DNA of 64,000 nucleotides from the NCBI GenBank assembly GCA_905147135.1, contig LR990051.1, positions 4,178,463 through 4,242,462 on the forward strand, in the 5' to 3' direction. Shown here in pieces: positions 22,327-33,916 of this stretch. Source of the stretch: Blastobasis lacticolella (taxonomy: Eukaryota > Arthropoda > Insecta > Lepidoptera > Blastobasidae). Each line of letters begins with the position of its first letter. Position 1 is the stretch's first letter. The notes beneath the pieces were generated by a model. That model searched no databases and was not told where the DNA came from. It saw nothing but the letters and a program-made list of their open reading frames with translations. Both the position numbers and the translations under genes were made by a program.

Positions 22327-22638
22327 AAACTAAATATCTCTAGACCAACCAAATCTGCTTCCAACTAACCTATCTGTGTGTCGGTGCCGCCACCACTGTC
22401 GTATCCGCTGTCGGGCCGGCGGAGGGCACAAACACGGGACCCGATTCCCGCCAAACTGATTGGGCCGTTATTAAAAACTGACACCTGAGGCGGTCGCCAA
22501 ATTGCGAGTCCGCGTTTCCGTTCCTCGTACCAGTTTGTTTGTTGGTCCTCGGTCGGTGGTTCGTATCTCGAGGGTTGGCTTTTGATTTTGTTTTCGTTTT
22601 GCGTCACACTATTGTAGGCGTCGAAAAAAGGACGGTTC
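22327..22638 (+). repeat. 384-bp-period duplication, unit 2
   Basis: This is the second copy of the unit at 21943. The near-invariant part (about 22467-22638) includes gaggcggtcgccaaattgcg and the ggtggttcgtatctcgaggg stretch. Between the units lie 72 bases of unrelated sequence. It may be a duplicated regulatory element. Confidence 0.85.
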
Positions 22639-24534
22639 ATTATTGCGTATATGGTAGGATGGCAATTTTTTGTTTATCGTTTTATATATGAAAATTTCTT
22701 AGTTTCTTAATATGACCTGATTATAATAAGTCGAACACTGGTATTTACATTAAAAATATACTAAGTACTTATTTAAAATAAGTACATATAAAACAAATCC
22801 TTTATCTCAAAAACGATATTTCGAGGTGGATCCGCGCCATCTATACTCATCAGATCAAACATAGATTTTGGTATTTCTTATCTATTAGTTCACCTATTTG
22901 GCATCAGTGCGTATCGTCGTGTATAATTCGCGCGAAGTTATGATGATCGCATAATTTAAATATGATTTAAAATGATAAAATCAAGAAAAACATTTTCCAT
23001 TAAAATTTTTCAACGAATTAAAAAAAGACGAGAATTTTTTTATCAGTGTCGAACCTTCTTAAGTCAATATAAATATGGTACAGTTGTAGTGAAATCTGCG
23101 CATTTGACGCCAAGTTGTACAAAATATTGGTAACGTAAGGAAAATATTCTAAATATCGCCAACAGACTAGATAGCTACAGAAATATTTCCGGTGGTATCT
23201 TGTATCGGCCAAATAGAGTTGAAAGTATCGGTCATTTTGTTGGGATTGTCGTAAACCGTATTTTATTTCCGCCCGCGGTATCGGGTCCCATGGCGCGTGC
23301 CGTACACACTAAGGAACCACTATACTATAATTTAGTATCTGGCTTTTGTGTGTTTGTATATCTTTTTTCCAAAGTGTGCATAAAGAGTGAGTGGAGTGAC
23401 TAGAAAAAAGACACTAAGAATTTATTAGCCAATTAATTAGCCAATCAGAGAATTTTTAAAGTAACTCTATATGTAAGTATAGCAGCGGGATTTAAGCACG
23501 AAAATCATGACATGAAAGAAAAGCGGTAAAAATAAATGTAAAGAAGCAACAGTAATGCAAACAGTAAGAAATATCGATGGATTATCTGAATGAGAACCAA
23601 GGAGATCGAGTCCGACTACATCAAGTGATATATGAGCAGAACAATGGTACTGAACTACTGCCGAATGGTACTGAACTACTGAATTAATGCCGAAAATATA
23701 ACTTTTCGATAGTGATAGACCAATTTTGAGATGTGTTTTAAACGTCACTATGATTCTGAATTTTTAATATCAACTAATATTGTAAATTCTTCACTAGACG
23801 GAAGCTACACTATTTCCGAGTAACACTACACTACAGTACTAAACTACAGATCCGATCTGGGCGCGGGTCTCCATTGGTTTTTAATAATATGAAGCAGCAC
23901 CTATTAACAACAGGCAAATATAATACAATATAATATAAATGCAACTTTTGTGTTATTGAAGTTATTATAAGAAATTAGGTAACAATTTGTTTCTTTAATT
24001 TTGTTTTCCTAATAGATGTTTCCTAATGAGATTCTAGACGATTGAAAGATATATTTAATGTCCTAATCAATAAATAAATTTTAAATTTTGAATTTTCTTC
24101 TAAAATCTACATACCCATTATAAAGAGGTTGTGATATATCTTTTTAATAATTTATTGGTTACTTGTGGCCTAGTGTCAGAGCGAAAGGTAAAACTAAATG
24201 AAAATCAGTGGTGAGCAGTCCTTGGTGTCTGCTCAGCTTATACTGAGATTGATACCCTCCACACGCCAATTGTTTTGTAGTTTTCTTTTTGTTGAATGTA
24301 TCTGGAGTTTAAGTAATTTGTAAGGAATCCTTGGAATTTTTTTTATTAAGCTGTGTGTGGAAAATAAATGATTTAATTTGATTTTATGGGGTAATAGCTA
24401 CGTTCTACAGGTGGTCTGCCTGCTTATTTGCCCCCGAAAGGAGACATGACATGGGCACAGATGAAAGTAAAACAACTCAATATGTTACCCCTTATGTATA
24501 CCCCTATATGTAAGAATAATAATAATACGAATGT
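22639..24534. other. Unassigned AT-rich DNA
   Basis: It holds a short internal doublet (aatggtactgaactactg twice at 23641-23682) and the donor of the templated insert described at 24977 (23723-23782). No gene seen. Confidence 0.45.
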
Positions 24535-24665
24535 ACCATCACGGTGTTCCTGACGTTTCCCAAAACCTCTTCACGGCAGTCTTCTCGTGACCACGGTGGT
24601 TGTAACCCTACCGAAACGTTGGGAAAACAAATCGAAAAGGTACGTCCCGTGTAAATCCCGTCTAA
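24535..24665 (+). repeat. Probable dispersed repeat with 'ccgaaacgttggg' core
   Basis: The segment has tgacgtttcccaaaacctc, then cctaccgaaacgttgggaaa and tcccgtgtaaatcccgt. I associate this wording with a repeat common in lepidopteran genomes. Only one copy is visible here, so the call rests on recall. Confidence 0.35.
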
Positions 24666-24976
24666 TATAATAATAATATGTTCCCCAAAACTGTTAAACC
24701 AGTCTCAGGGACCCCATGCAACGAAAGATCTTGGTCAACTTTGCCAACGTAATATATTACAATGTTACATATAACATAAAAACACAAAGGTCCCCAAATA
24801 CGTACGTAGAACAATTCGATTATGACGCTGGACAAATTACGATGTCTGTAAGTGGCAAAGTTTAATCGATTCCATCGTCTGCGCACTTTTCTTCACCCTG
24901 TGGGCTCGTTACCGCGGCCTGCTTTTTAGTTTTAGTGCTTGTTTGGGTTTATGGCTCCTATATTTGTTTTAAAACA

Positions 24977-25146
24977 CATTAACTCTGTTATAATTCTGTT
25001 ATACGGACTGTTTTCTCTCTATATGCAATGAGATTTTGAGATGTGTTTTAAACGTCACTATGTTTCTGAATTTTTAATACCAACTAATATTGCATTAACT
25101 CTGTTATAATTCTGTTATACGGACTGTTTTCTCTCTATATGCAATG
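24977..25146 (+). repeat. Exact 54-bp duplication flanking a templated insert
   Basis: A 54-base block (24977-25030, starting cattaactctgttataatt) is repeated without a difference at 25093-25146. Between them, bases 25033-25092 match 23723-23782 at 58 of 60 positions, in the same orientation. SINE-A copy 5 begins four bases after the second block. Confidence 0.9.
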
Positions 25147-25150
25147 CAAT

Positions 25151-25507
25151 GGAGCGGCAGTGACCGAAGGGTTTAGGTATCCGACTTGTAAGCTAGAGGT
25201 ACGGGGTTCGAGTCCCACTGCGGGGATCTATCAAATACTCTTTTTTGAGTTATGTACGAGTACATTAGTTGAATGCTAATCGATGCTCTTGCGGTGAGGG
25301 AAACCATCGTGATGAAACCTGAATGTTCAGTCGCCTGAATGTGTAACCATGATCCAATCTAGTCAGGTTCCCCTGGTATCAGGACCACGGAGGTCAGATG
25401 GCAGTTGGTCCACTGTAATTAATCATCCACTGATCAGCCAAATCCTGGATCATGGTCAAGGCGGAGACAGGGCCTTCGTGCGCGAGAGCACAACTGTGAT
25501 ATTAAAA
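25151..25507 (+). mobile_element. SINE-A copy 5, full length
   Basis: The tRNA-like head (tgaccgaagggtttaggt, with B box gggttcgagtcc) is followed by all body blocks, ending in cgcgagagcacaactgtgat. It is one of the two most complete copies and a good basis for a consensus. Confidence 0.85.
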
Positions 25508-26420
25508 CCAACACAAATATTTTTTAAGTTATGCTAGCCATCTTACCTGCTGGTATGTTACCATTAGGATGAAAATAGCCAGCAATACTATTAAATACAT
25601 ACTTATTAAAAATAGTAACACAGAGACCCGTGACTCAAAATCAGACCCTCTAGCATGGTCTACCACTGTCCTTTGTCCTTTAAATAATTATTTGGATTAC
25701 AATACAATACAAGTCTGAAAATAGACACGTACCTACGTAAAGATCTAAGAGTACAGAGGTACAGACGGTGTAAAGCGACTTCGTTTTATACAATGTAAAG
25801 ATAACGAGATCTTAGTCACCTTTTTGTTTCAAAATTATATCTCGAGAGTCAATGTTACGATACTCGTACCTGCTTTACTTAATTTTGAAATCATTACTCT
25901 TCAAAATCACCTTCAATTTTTTTATACGTTTACGTCTCTCATCATTTCTCCACACATTGAGGATAAATCACATATTACAAATATCGAAGTGTCTGTTTGC
26001 ACTCGTGTTTTAGTGAGCGCTTGCTAATCGCAAGCGAAACTCGATGCTAAGTTGTCGGCAAACACGCGGCTGTTTGCTTTACTCGATGGTACATGGTGTT
26101 GCCATTACGCACATTGTGAATTAGGTTAACAACCAGTATTTAGTATTACAATATATCTTTTAAGAATAGCCCTTCAAACCAGACAGATTAATCACAAGAG
26201 CGCCTAAAAATGCATGTAGAGAACTCAATTAATTTTCTTAACAACATTGAACTTTATCTTATTATTTTCAAAGGTACTAGCCTGTATTACCTATACAGAA
26301 ATAATTGAGAACTTGATTCTGTTTACTGAACCGCGAAAGATGAGATTTTGAATAGACTGTACTATGAATCAGCCCATGGGTAAGGCGTACCTAGGTTTTG
26401 TTTAACCGAAATTCGACCTT
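25508..26420. other. Unassigned DNA with a family I fragment
   Basis: Apart from the family I piece at 25728-25800 there is nothing recognisable. The region is AT-rich. Confidence 0.4.
25728..25800 (+). mobile_element. Family I fragment
   Basis: The order aaagatctaagagtacagag, acagacggtgtaaagcgact, tcgttttatacaatgt matches the 3' part of the copies at 50691 and 51728. Confidence 0.55.
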
Positions 26421-26605
26421 TTTATATACGGCAGACAAACAGGCAAGTGGGCCACCTGACGGAAATTGGTCACAACCGAGTATGGACATCAGCAACATCA
26501 GGGGAGTTACCAATGCGGTGCCCGCCCCTGAAGAGACCTCTAATATACCTCTTGAACGATCTCATGTCATAGTCCAAAGGGAATACTGTGGTTGGGAGCT
26601 AATTC
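26421..26605 (+). mobile_element. Family E retroposon fragment, long copy
   Basis: It runs tatacggcagacaaacagg, gggccacctgacggaaattg, ggacatcagcaacatcaggg, then cctgaagagacctctaatat. It shares this order over about 150 bp with 50898-51050. It resembles the 3' untranslated part of a LINE. One open frame crosses it by chance. Confidence 0.7.
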
Positions 26606-26916
26606 CACATCTTTACAAGACGTAAGAGTTTTCCAATAGTTTTATTTATATCATCCTATATGTGACAGTATTATTAACGTGTCCGCCATGTGTTTTTAAC
26701 CCAAATTGATTTGTTTTCGCGAGGCAAATTGGCCAACACACAAATTGCTTGGCAAATCGTGTACGAAGCGCCTACAACTTTAAGTGGGTATGCTTTGTAA
26801 CGGCATCACTCACTGTACTTAATAGTTGAGTTGAATCACAGTTATCAGGTTTTTTTTTTATTGTTTTATTAGTTTAGAGGATAAGTTTAAGATTAGTTAT
26901 AAGAACAAGAGTCTCC
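26606..26916. other. Unassigned AT-rich DNA
   Basis: Nothing recognisable. Confidence 0.45.
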
Positions 26917-27072
26917 GTAGGCTGGAAAATGAGCAGCAGCGTTTGTGTATTTTTATATTTACAACACTGCGATGTCAACCGCAAGCGTCGAGATTATAGC
27001 AATAACCTCCGCTCTCGTGTGAGAGGCCCTAAGTCCTGCAGTGGACTGTTATGGGCTGTGATGATGATGATT
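26917..27072 (+). mobile_element. Family J retroposon, copy 1
   Basis: It starts gtaggctggaaaatgagcag, passes acaacactgcgatgtcaacc, and ends gcagtggactgttatgggct followed by gatgatgatgat. The reverse copy at 32626 shares the whole length. It is likely a LINE 3' end or a SINE with a (gat)n tail. Confidence 0.75.
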
Positions 27073-28360
27073 TATAAGTAGATTTAGTTTAGGACATTGT
27101 TCCAGGCATCATGTTACCTGGTTTAATCGTTCACTCTATAGTGAACGTCAACCACGTTAAAATTATTAGGACCACATCGTATTTACGACAATAATAAACT
27201 TACAATAAAGTTGCTAGTTTTTCCCGATTTGGGTTTCCTGACTATAGCTTAACTTAGGTATACTTAATATTGACATAGTATAGATGCATAAACAAATGTT
27301 AAAATTTAGTAAAATACACACTTTAAACGCCTACCTATTTCTAGTGCAAGAAATTTACGTAACATATATTAATCAACAAACCGTTCTCTGAATTCTCTGA
27401 GTTCTCCGAGTTCTATACCACTGAAGACGTATGCGAGATTCCTAGTGAAATTTCGACACTAATTCACAAACAAACAGAACTCCCAACAAATGTAGTAGCT
27501 GAGCACACACCAACCCAAACTTCCATAGAACTGGGAACGCGATTATTAGACCTTCCACATATGGCAAATATTTGTATTTGTACGTCTTTGTGCTCTATCC
27601 GCGGCCTCTTTAGCGAGTGCGTGATAAAACCAGGACATAGCCGACGTTCCCAGAAGGACCGACTGCCAACAGCGGGTCCGAAATTCAAAAATTCTGTTCG
27701 GGACACAAATTTGTTCGGCAAACTTCGGGTTATCGGAATGTCACGAAGCGAAAGGGGTTATTATCGGTGTGGTATTGGCTCGCTAACAGGGGACAAAGGC
27801 GCCGACGCCGTCCAAACGCGCGGTCTCGTTTTGATGGTTTTTTGTGTTAGTGACGCAACGATAGGGCGACAGTTTGTCACTGTGGAAAGGATTCGATATA
27901 CGTATATGGAGAACGCTTTAAAATACGGAGTAGTATCTAAAGGTCTACATATAGAGATGGTATACGATAAATGCCATAAATAATCAACGAAGATTTTATT
28001 TTTTGCATATATTTGTGCCCAACAACAATAACTTTGAGAACTACACAGCTTACACTGAAATACCCAAGAATATGTAGTAGGTGACTAACGATGTCAGTCT
28101 CATTGGTTTACTGATATGGTTTCTAAATGCTACCCAGTTTCTAAATGCAGTTATTAACTGACTACCACAACATACAGCAAACTATGTAATAACATACCAC
28201 TAATAATAAGAAACTACTTAACAAATTCCATAAAGCTTCGACAAAAAATATCTTTTTCTATTTCATATCAAACACAAAAACTGCACAAACAAAACCTAAA
28301 TACCTACTCTACCGATTCTTCTTTCGTCTCTACATTACGTAGAGTCACGTGGAAACGCTA
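27073..28360. other. Unassigned DNA with CpG-rich island
   Basis: The island at about 27590-27900 is unique and CpG-rich. It stays open for 140 codons on the plus strand (27561-27983) and 85 on the minus strand. Neither frame shows a domain I know. Confidence 0.4.
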
Positions 28361-30085
28361 ACGGTCATATAAACAAGCCATCAAACACGATAACTGCTAG
28401 AGACGCGAGAGTTGCACGTGATAATAAAGCTAATAAGTTAAAAGGCAATTTGATTAGCGTCTCGGTAGAGTCGGTAGAGTTGAATTTTGACGATGACGTA
28501 GAAGATTGTTCGGCACAATGGAAATGTAGAGACTTTAAGGGCCCCGTAGGTTTTCCTACGTCGTTGAGTACAAGAAAAATTCCACTTTGTAGCGATTGTA
28601 GACGCTTTGGAGTTGCACAAAACGTTGGACCGCTCTGCACAACCTGGAACAAATTTTTTTTTGCTACTAAAGCTTCGATATTACATACTTACATATCCTC
28701 TTATGTGGGTTCTAAAGGTAAAATAAAACTGGTCTCCCTCACATACTCATGGCAGATCTTTTCAACCACATTAAAGTCACTTTCATATTTGTATGTATGG
28801 AAAGTGGAATTTTTCTTGTGCTCGATGTCGTAGGATAACCTGCGGCGCCCTCACTGACTAGTAGTGGAGTATGTAGATTTCAGACCTCTATTATTTTTTC
28901 TTGCAGGCCTTTAGTAGTGTTTTTAACAGATGAGGCCCCACCACTAATTCCCACTCTTGAAACTCCTGTCTTGTCCTGAATGTAGGTCCTTAAGGTCTTT
29001 AAATCAAGAGATGTTCCAGCATGAAAAAAGCATGAATTCTATTTGAAGTATGAATTGTATTTGTAATTAGGTATGTAAGTGTAATTAAGTATGCAAAATG
29101 TTCACGGGGAAGACAGGTACAGCTACTAGCACTAAACTACTTGTGCACTTAACAATATGTAGTAGTTATGTATGTAGCTTAACTATTTTGACAGTGTGAA
29201 ACTATATTTCATCAAACGAAATGTAAAATTTTCCAGTTACAGCTGATTACTCCATATTTCTTATAGTGTTACTGGTTTATTATGGTTTTACATCAGGTGT
29301 TCCAGTTTCTAATTTCTAATAACTATACAACAAAATAGGTTTCATTCAAATCCGTCCAGTAGTTTCGCAGATTAGCATGTACAAACAGACAAACAGAATT
29401 ACTATTTCTTCATCGCCCTAAATTATATTGTCATTAATAAAATGAATGTACAGACACACTTTTTTACTATTTAATTATATGTACAGATGTATGTATTTTA
29501 CATAATTGAATATTTTACCTTTATATCTTTTCTTAGAATCAGAATTCTAAGATTAGGTTCCGAATACGCCAAAAATGCATATCGTTATAGGACCCCGGTT
29601 AATTGGAATGCAACTCGCTCTTGGCCCATTGTAGAAGCCGATAATGGCTCTAACAACGTCTGTTTACCGCGAACGCCTCGAGTAACAACCGTTTCGAGTG
29701 TGGTCTAAACTAGTGTTGGCCATATGTCGATAGTTCTTGACAATTTATCGATAAATTACAACTGGAGTAGTTCATAGAATTGGTAAATAAATTAAAACTA
29801 CTCTTTCTTGCAATTGTTAAGTTATTTGTGTAATCAATTACTATTGTTATTATTATTACATCAGTATGGCATGATGATGAGTATCTCCGGTTTCCCATGT
29901 CTTTTTCTCTTCTTATATAAACAGATTCTCAGCTCTACGGGGTCCCTTGTCCACAGCATCGCACTTCTACAGATCTTCGTTTTAATAAAATCTTATGTTA
30001 CAGAACATGCGTGTATGGCTCATGGAATACGCTAATTTTATCTCAATTTATATTAAGGCTTAGACACAATTTTGAGACCAGGGTA
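28361..30085. other. Unassigned DNA
   Basis: At 28365-28833 three frames on both strands stay open together, with no recognisable product. The stretch aaatccgtccagtagtttcg (about 29348) resembles a common insect repeat, but only a fragment is present. Confidence 0.4.
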
Positions 30086-30160
30086 ATCGCTAAGTCGAAT
30101 GTGAGAGCCAACAATTTACGACTTGAGGATGCTAAAAGCCGTGGATAGGATGATGGTGAC
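30086..30160 (+). pseudogene. LINE group B fragment
   Basis: The bases gagagccaacaatttacgac, then ttgaggatgct match the group B LINE at 20067-20100 and encode RANNLRLEDA. This is a short scrap, ending near a gatgatgg tail. Confidence 0.55.
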
Positions 30161-30597
30161 AGTGGGTGAAGTAGTAAATTACGAATTCATCGAAAAACTT
30201 TTCAACTTCACAATGACCCAGTTTCCATGTGAGAAACGCCATTTGCTAGATTAACATTTATCGAACTATTTAGTCGATATCGATAAACTGTTATTTCGCC
30301 CATCACTGTGGTCTTCGGAGGTGAAATTCAAATTTCAGCCACTCATTATCACAATCGACGCGTAAACTTGCCGAGGCGTTGTTAATTCGACCAAATTGAA
30401 GTTACCATTGATGATATGGACTCCTCAAATAGACGGAACACGACTCTAACTGATGGCATAATGATGGTAATTGGCAGTGTAAATGTTGGTAACTGTTATC
30501 ATTGGCAGTCAGTTATTCGGTAAAGAGAAATCGGTAGTAATTGGTTGTTTAGGAAATTTTTACTCATAACAAGGTAGTCAACGAGATTGTCCGCTAG
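30161..30597. other. Unassigned DNA
   Basis: Nothing recognisable. Confidence 0.45.
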
Positions 30598-30805
30598 TGA
30601 TAATAATTATCATCTTAGACGAAGGACGTCCACTGTTGAATATAAGCCTCACCTCAAGACTCCCACAAAAAAATTGTGCCTCTTGCATATATCAGCTAAA
30701 CTCAATAACTTACGATCAGACAGCCCACCCGTTGGACAGCTGTAACTGTCGCTCATAACGTCTCCTATGTATAAAAAATGCAAAACCGCATATGCGCATT
30801 AGGAT
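30598..30805 (-). mobile_element. LINE tail piece followed by family D fragment
   Basis: Minus-strand LINE-tail wording (gacgtccactgttgaatata, agcctcacc on the plus strand) spans about 30600-30690. A reverse family D 3' piece (cccgttggacagctgtaact, gtcgctcataacg) follows at about 30718-30805. Confidence 0.5.
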
Positions 30806-31111
30806 TACATCAGCAAATATATCTAAAGTTGAAACGTGACATCCCCAATAAGCGAATAAATATTCAATAAAGGTCTATATCGAGTAACATGATATATCGT
30901 GACGCTCCAAGCCCCGCTCCCTCTAGCCGTAGATTTATCGACATGTAAATCACTTTAATTGGCGACCATGGACATTTTTTAGTGTAATTGGCAGCTTGTC
31001 TATTTTTCATATGCGAGCTCGGATTTTTTCTCTGCTGTATTTACGTACGTAATGGTGGTTATTGGATAAAATTTATGAATAGGTATAATTATGTACGATA
31101 ATAAAGACTGG
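30806..31111. other. Unassigned AT-rich DNA
   Basis: Nothing recognisable. Confidence 0.45.
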
Positions 31112-31366
31112 TAGAGCTCGTCTAGTTTAAAATGACGCGCCCCACTATCGCATTAACGCACACAAGCAAGTTTAAAATATGGACGCAATACATATACAAA
31201 TGCCGTTGTAATTGGTCATTCAGTTGGCGGTGAGATTCAAACGTAGCAGCACGCGTCGTTCATTGGCTCCCACACAGATGAAGTGTCGTTATCAATATTT
31301 GCACTCACACATCGAAATCAACTAACTAAGTAGTGGGGCGCGTCATTTTAGACTAGACGAGCTCTA
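31112..31366 (-). mobile_element. MITE copy 2 with TIRs
   Basis: This is a 255-bp copy of the element at 21232, inserted the other way round. Its left end reads as the complement of copy 1's right end through the cattaacgcacacaagcaag stretch. Both TIRs are intact. A small internal deletion accounts for the 12-bp length difference. Confidence 0.85.
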
Positions 31367-31392
31367 CTTGACAATTACTTGACTCAGTATAA

Positions 31393-31530
31393 AATTGTAT
31401 GAATCATCAACAGTCATAGTAATCCACTGTTGGGCTTAATCATTCCCCATTCATCTCATGCTGGACATAAGCCTACCTTCACGCCTTCCCCACAGAAAGA
31501 CTTTATTCCTCTTGCATTCTTCAGTTAACT
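31393..31530 (-). mobile_element. Degenerate LINE tail
   Basis: On the plus strand, gtaatccactgttgggctta, gctggacataagcctacc and ccttccccacagaaagactt follow the usual order of a reversed lepidopteran LINE 3' end (catcat, then cactgctgggcata). Confidence 0.45.
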
Positions 31531-32625
31531 ACGACCCTTATAAAGCCGTCCTTGGGTGAAATAAATATATAGTGGCTTGGTGTCCGGTAGAGTAGAATTG
31601 CAGCAACCCCTTCGAATTACGTGAAAGGTAATGTCTTAGAGGCGAGGCTAAGACTCTAGGAATTTCATAGACCTTACGTGGAAGCTTTTGTTATCGTGTA
31701 TTTTAAACAGTGCGATGTTTGATCTGCCACAATTTAAAAATATAATTAAACAAAAAAATGCCTATGAATGTAAAATGTAAATACACCGTCACGGGATGCT
31801 AGCCGGCTCCCGAGACTGTTTTCCCAGTCTTAAGGTCCCCAATGAATGACCTTTGCCAACCTCGCTTCGCTGACAGGAGGCACACCTAACGAGTGGCGTG
31901 CCGAAGGTCGATAAGCCTCAAAGCACGAAACAAACACCAAGTACTCAATAATCAATTTAGGTACCGGCATAGGAGTGCGTTGTTTAACTTATCGGTCTCA
32001 CACGCTGCCACTAGATTATGGTCGATATGTATGAAGGTCGATATTTAAAATATATAAGGGACTTGCCGCCACTTCGCACGGGTTTCCTCGACTTTTCTTT
32101 ACTATAATATGCATGCGTTAAACATATAAACCTGTTGGATAAAATTCTCTAACTAATGTTGGAGATCGCATTAAAATTCGTTGGTTTAGAAGGGGTTAAC
32201 GGAAATACATATTGACAGACCGACGCGACGAGAAACATTCATTTATACTATGTATACACACACAGCCCGTTCGTCTTCCATCAAAACGATATACGGTATA
32301 ATTATTTTTGTGCGCAAAACGCAACAACTTATCCGAACCCGCGCCGCCGTTTGTTTCAAATCCGCCCACACACGTCCTGGCCCCCATAAAACATTGTCGG
32401 GCACAGAGTTAGCGATCTACAGTACCTGGTGCGTCGTTTATCATCTGCTCTTGCACTTTACGGCGGCATCGCGTGTCCTAGGAACATAAAGAGGCTATGA
32501 AACCATCAGTTTATGGGGGATATATAACATGGTGTAGGGATGGGGTGGTGGGGAGGTTGGTCTAATTAGAAAACTATGGGAATGAGACCCATACCGATAT
32601 GGTACATTGCTTGTTCAGTTTATTG
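31531..32625. other. Unassigned DNA with CpG-richer island at 32225-32480
   Basis: The island is unique and mixes GC-rich words (acccgcgccgccgtttg) with AT cores (ccataaaac, cgtttatcatc, actttacgg). It is a candidate regulatory module from texture only. The rest is unassigned. Confidence 0.35.
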
Positions 32626-32783
32626 TCACAGCCCATAACAGTCCACTGCCGGACTTAGGTTCTCTCCCACAAAATTAGAGGCTATTGCCCTTATCTCCGC
32701 GCTTGGCAGACGGGTTGGAGATCGCAGTGTTATAAATATAACAATGGATAACGGTGCTACTCATTTTCCAGCCTATGGAGACT
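32626..32783 (-). mobile_element. Family J retroposon, copy 2
   Basis: This is a reverse copy of 26917-27072. On the plus strand it reads cagcccataacagtccactg, then gagatcgcagtgttataaat and gctactcattttccagccta. Confidence 0.75.
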
Positions 32784-33661
32784 CTTTTTTTTTCGAATAC
32801 ATTAGTCGCCTTATACGACACTCACGAGTGTAAGGGGTTGCTGCTATTCTACTCTGCCGGACACCACACGGCCGGACACCACATTCTCGGAGTAGTAATC
32901 TGTTTATTCACATTAGGTGTAAGGTTAAGTGGTACATTAAGGTTAATGTAAAGCAACTAAAATACATAACATTTAATTAGATACACAGAAATACCATAAA
33001 CGGTTCTAAATATTTATACATGTAAATTGAAATTTTATTTTATATACATATCAGGCAAATATTAATAGCTACTTTAGTTTTATTTCTCCGAAACTTGTTT
33101 GACAAACTGATTTGAGTACTTATTGGAAAATTCACAACAAAAAATAAAATTTAGGGCTCAAATAAATAGGCATTGTATGACGCGCCAAAGACAGTAAGAG
33201 TGAAACCTAAAAAATATCTATCATCCACATAAATTAAAGTCATAATGCATCATAATACAAACCATACTCTAAAAACATCATAATGTTACAGACCGAAGCA
33301 GTCCAGTGTTGGTCTTGAAAATTAATTTAAACTAAAACCAAAACCAAAAGGAAATTAATCGACCACTGTCCCAGCCCTATTCTACACGGCCCCAGGGTAG
33401 CGTCTAGCTAATTGCACATCAGGTCGCTATTTACTTATTTACACAGCTCTAATGACATAATGAACTAACGATAACGCGCCTCAGTTCATTATATTATTTA
33501 ATAGCACGGAAAATTATTTGAGAACTTCATGCTTTGACGGATTTAGTACAGCAAGCTGTTGAGTAAGAGACGCTGTTTATTATTATTAGTTAAAGTAGGT
33601 ATAAGCATTCGTTGACGACCTGAGTTGTTTATTGGTCTGCCACGCGAGAGGTCAGAAATTG
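32784..33661. other. Unassigned AT-rich DNA
   Basis: It holds a short direct repeat of acaccacacggccggacaccaca near 32860-32885 and otherwise nothing recognisable. Confidence 0.45.
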
Positions 33662-33905
33662 AAATAAATAATCGTAGACAAATTCACATAGCGCTATCTA
33701 GCCCCAAACTAAGCAAAGCTTGTATTATGGGTGCTAGCTAACTGATATACTTTTATTAAATACATACTTATAATACATAGAACACCCAGACCCGAAGCAG
33801 AAATTAAAATTCATATTTTAAATTTCTGCCTGGCCGGGAATCGAACCCGGGACCTATTGCGTGGCTGACTGGCATGTTGACCACTGAACCACTCAGGTTT
33901 TCACC
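33662..33905 (-). mobile_element. SINE-G copy 1 (tRNA-Gly-like head)
   Basis: The minus strand carries a tRNA-like head with box A tggttcagtgg (33881-33891) and box B ggttcgattcc (33837-33847). Its closest relative I recall is tRNA-Gly(GCC), which shares tggttcagtgg and gggttcgattcccggcc. The acceptor halves do not pair, so it is a SINE head and not a gene. The body follows with ttaatttctgcttcgggtct and tagctagcaccc, and the element ends in an (attt)n tail. Confidence 0.8.
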
Positions 33906-33916
33906 AGGTAAATGAT

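Noticed and set aside
21981..22640. Paired minus-strand open frames as a duplicated gene
   Set aside because: Nearly all differences between the copies inside the frames change an amino acid, and the low-divergence part extends outside them. No start context or domain seen.
27121..27141. cgttcact / agtgaacg inverted repeat
   Set aside because: An 8-bp stem is within chance.
33829..33898. Possible tRNA-Gly gene
   Set aside because: The head is close to tRNA-Gly, but the acceptor stem is broken and the body repeats at 56885, so it is a SINE head.
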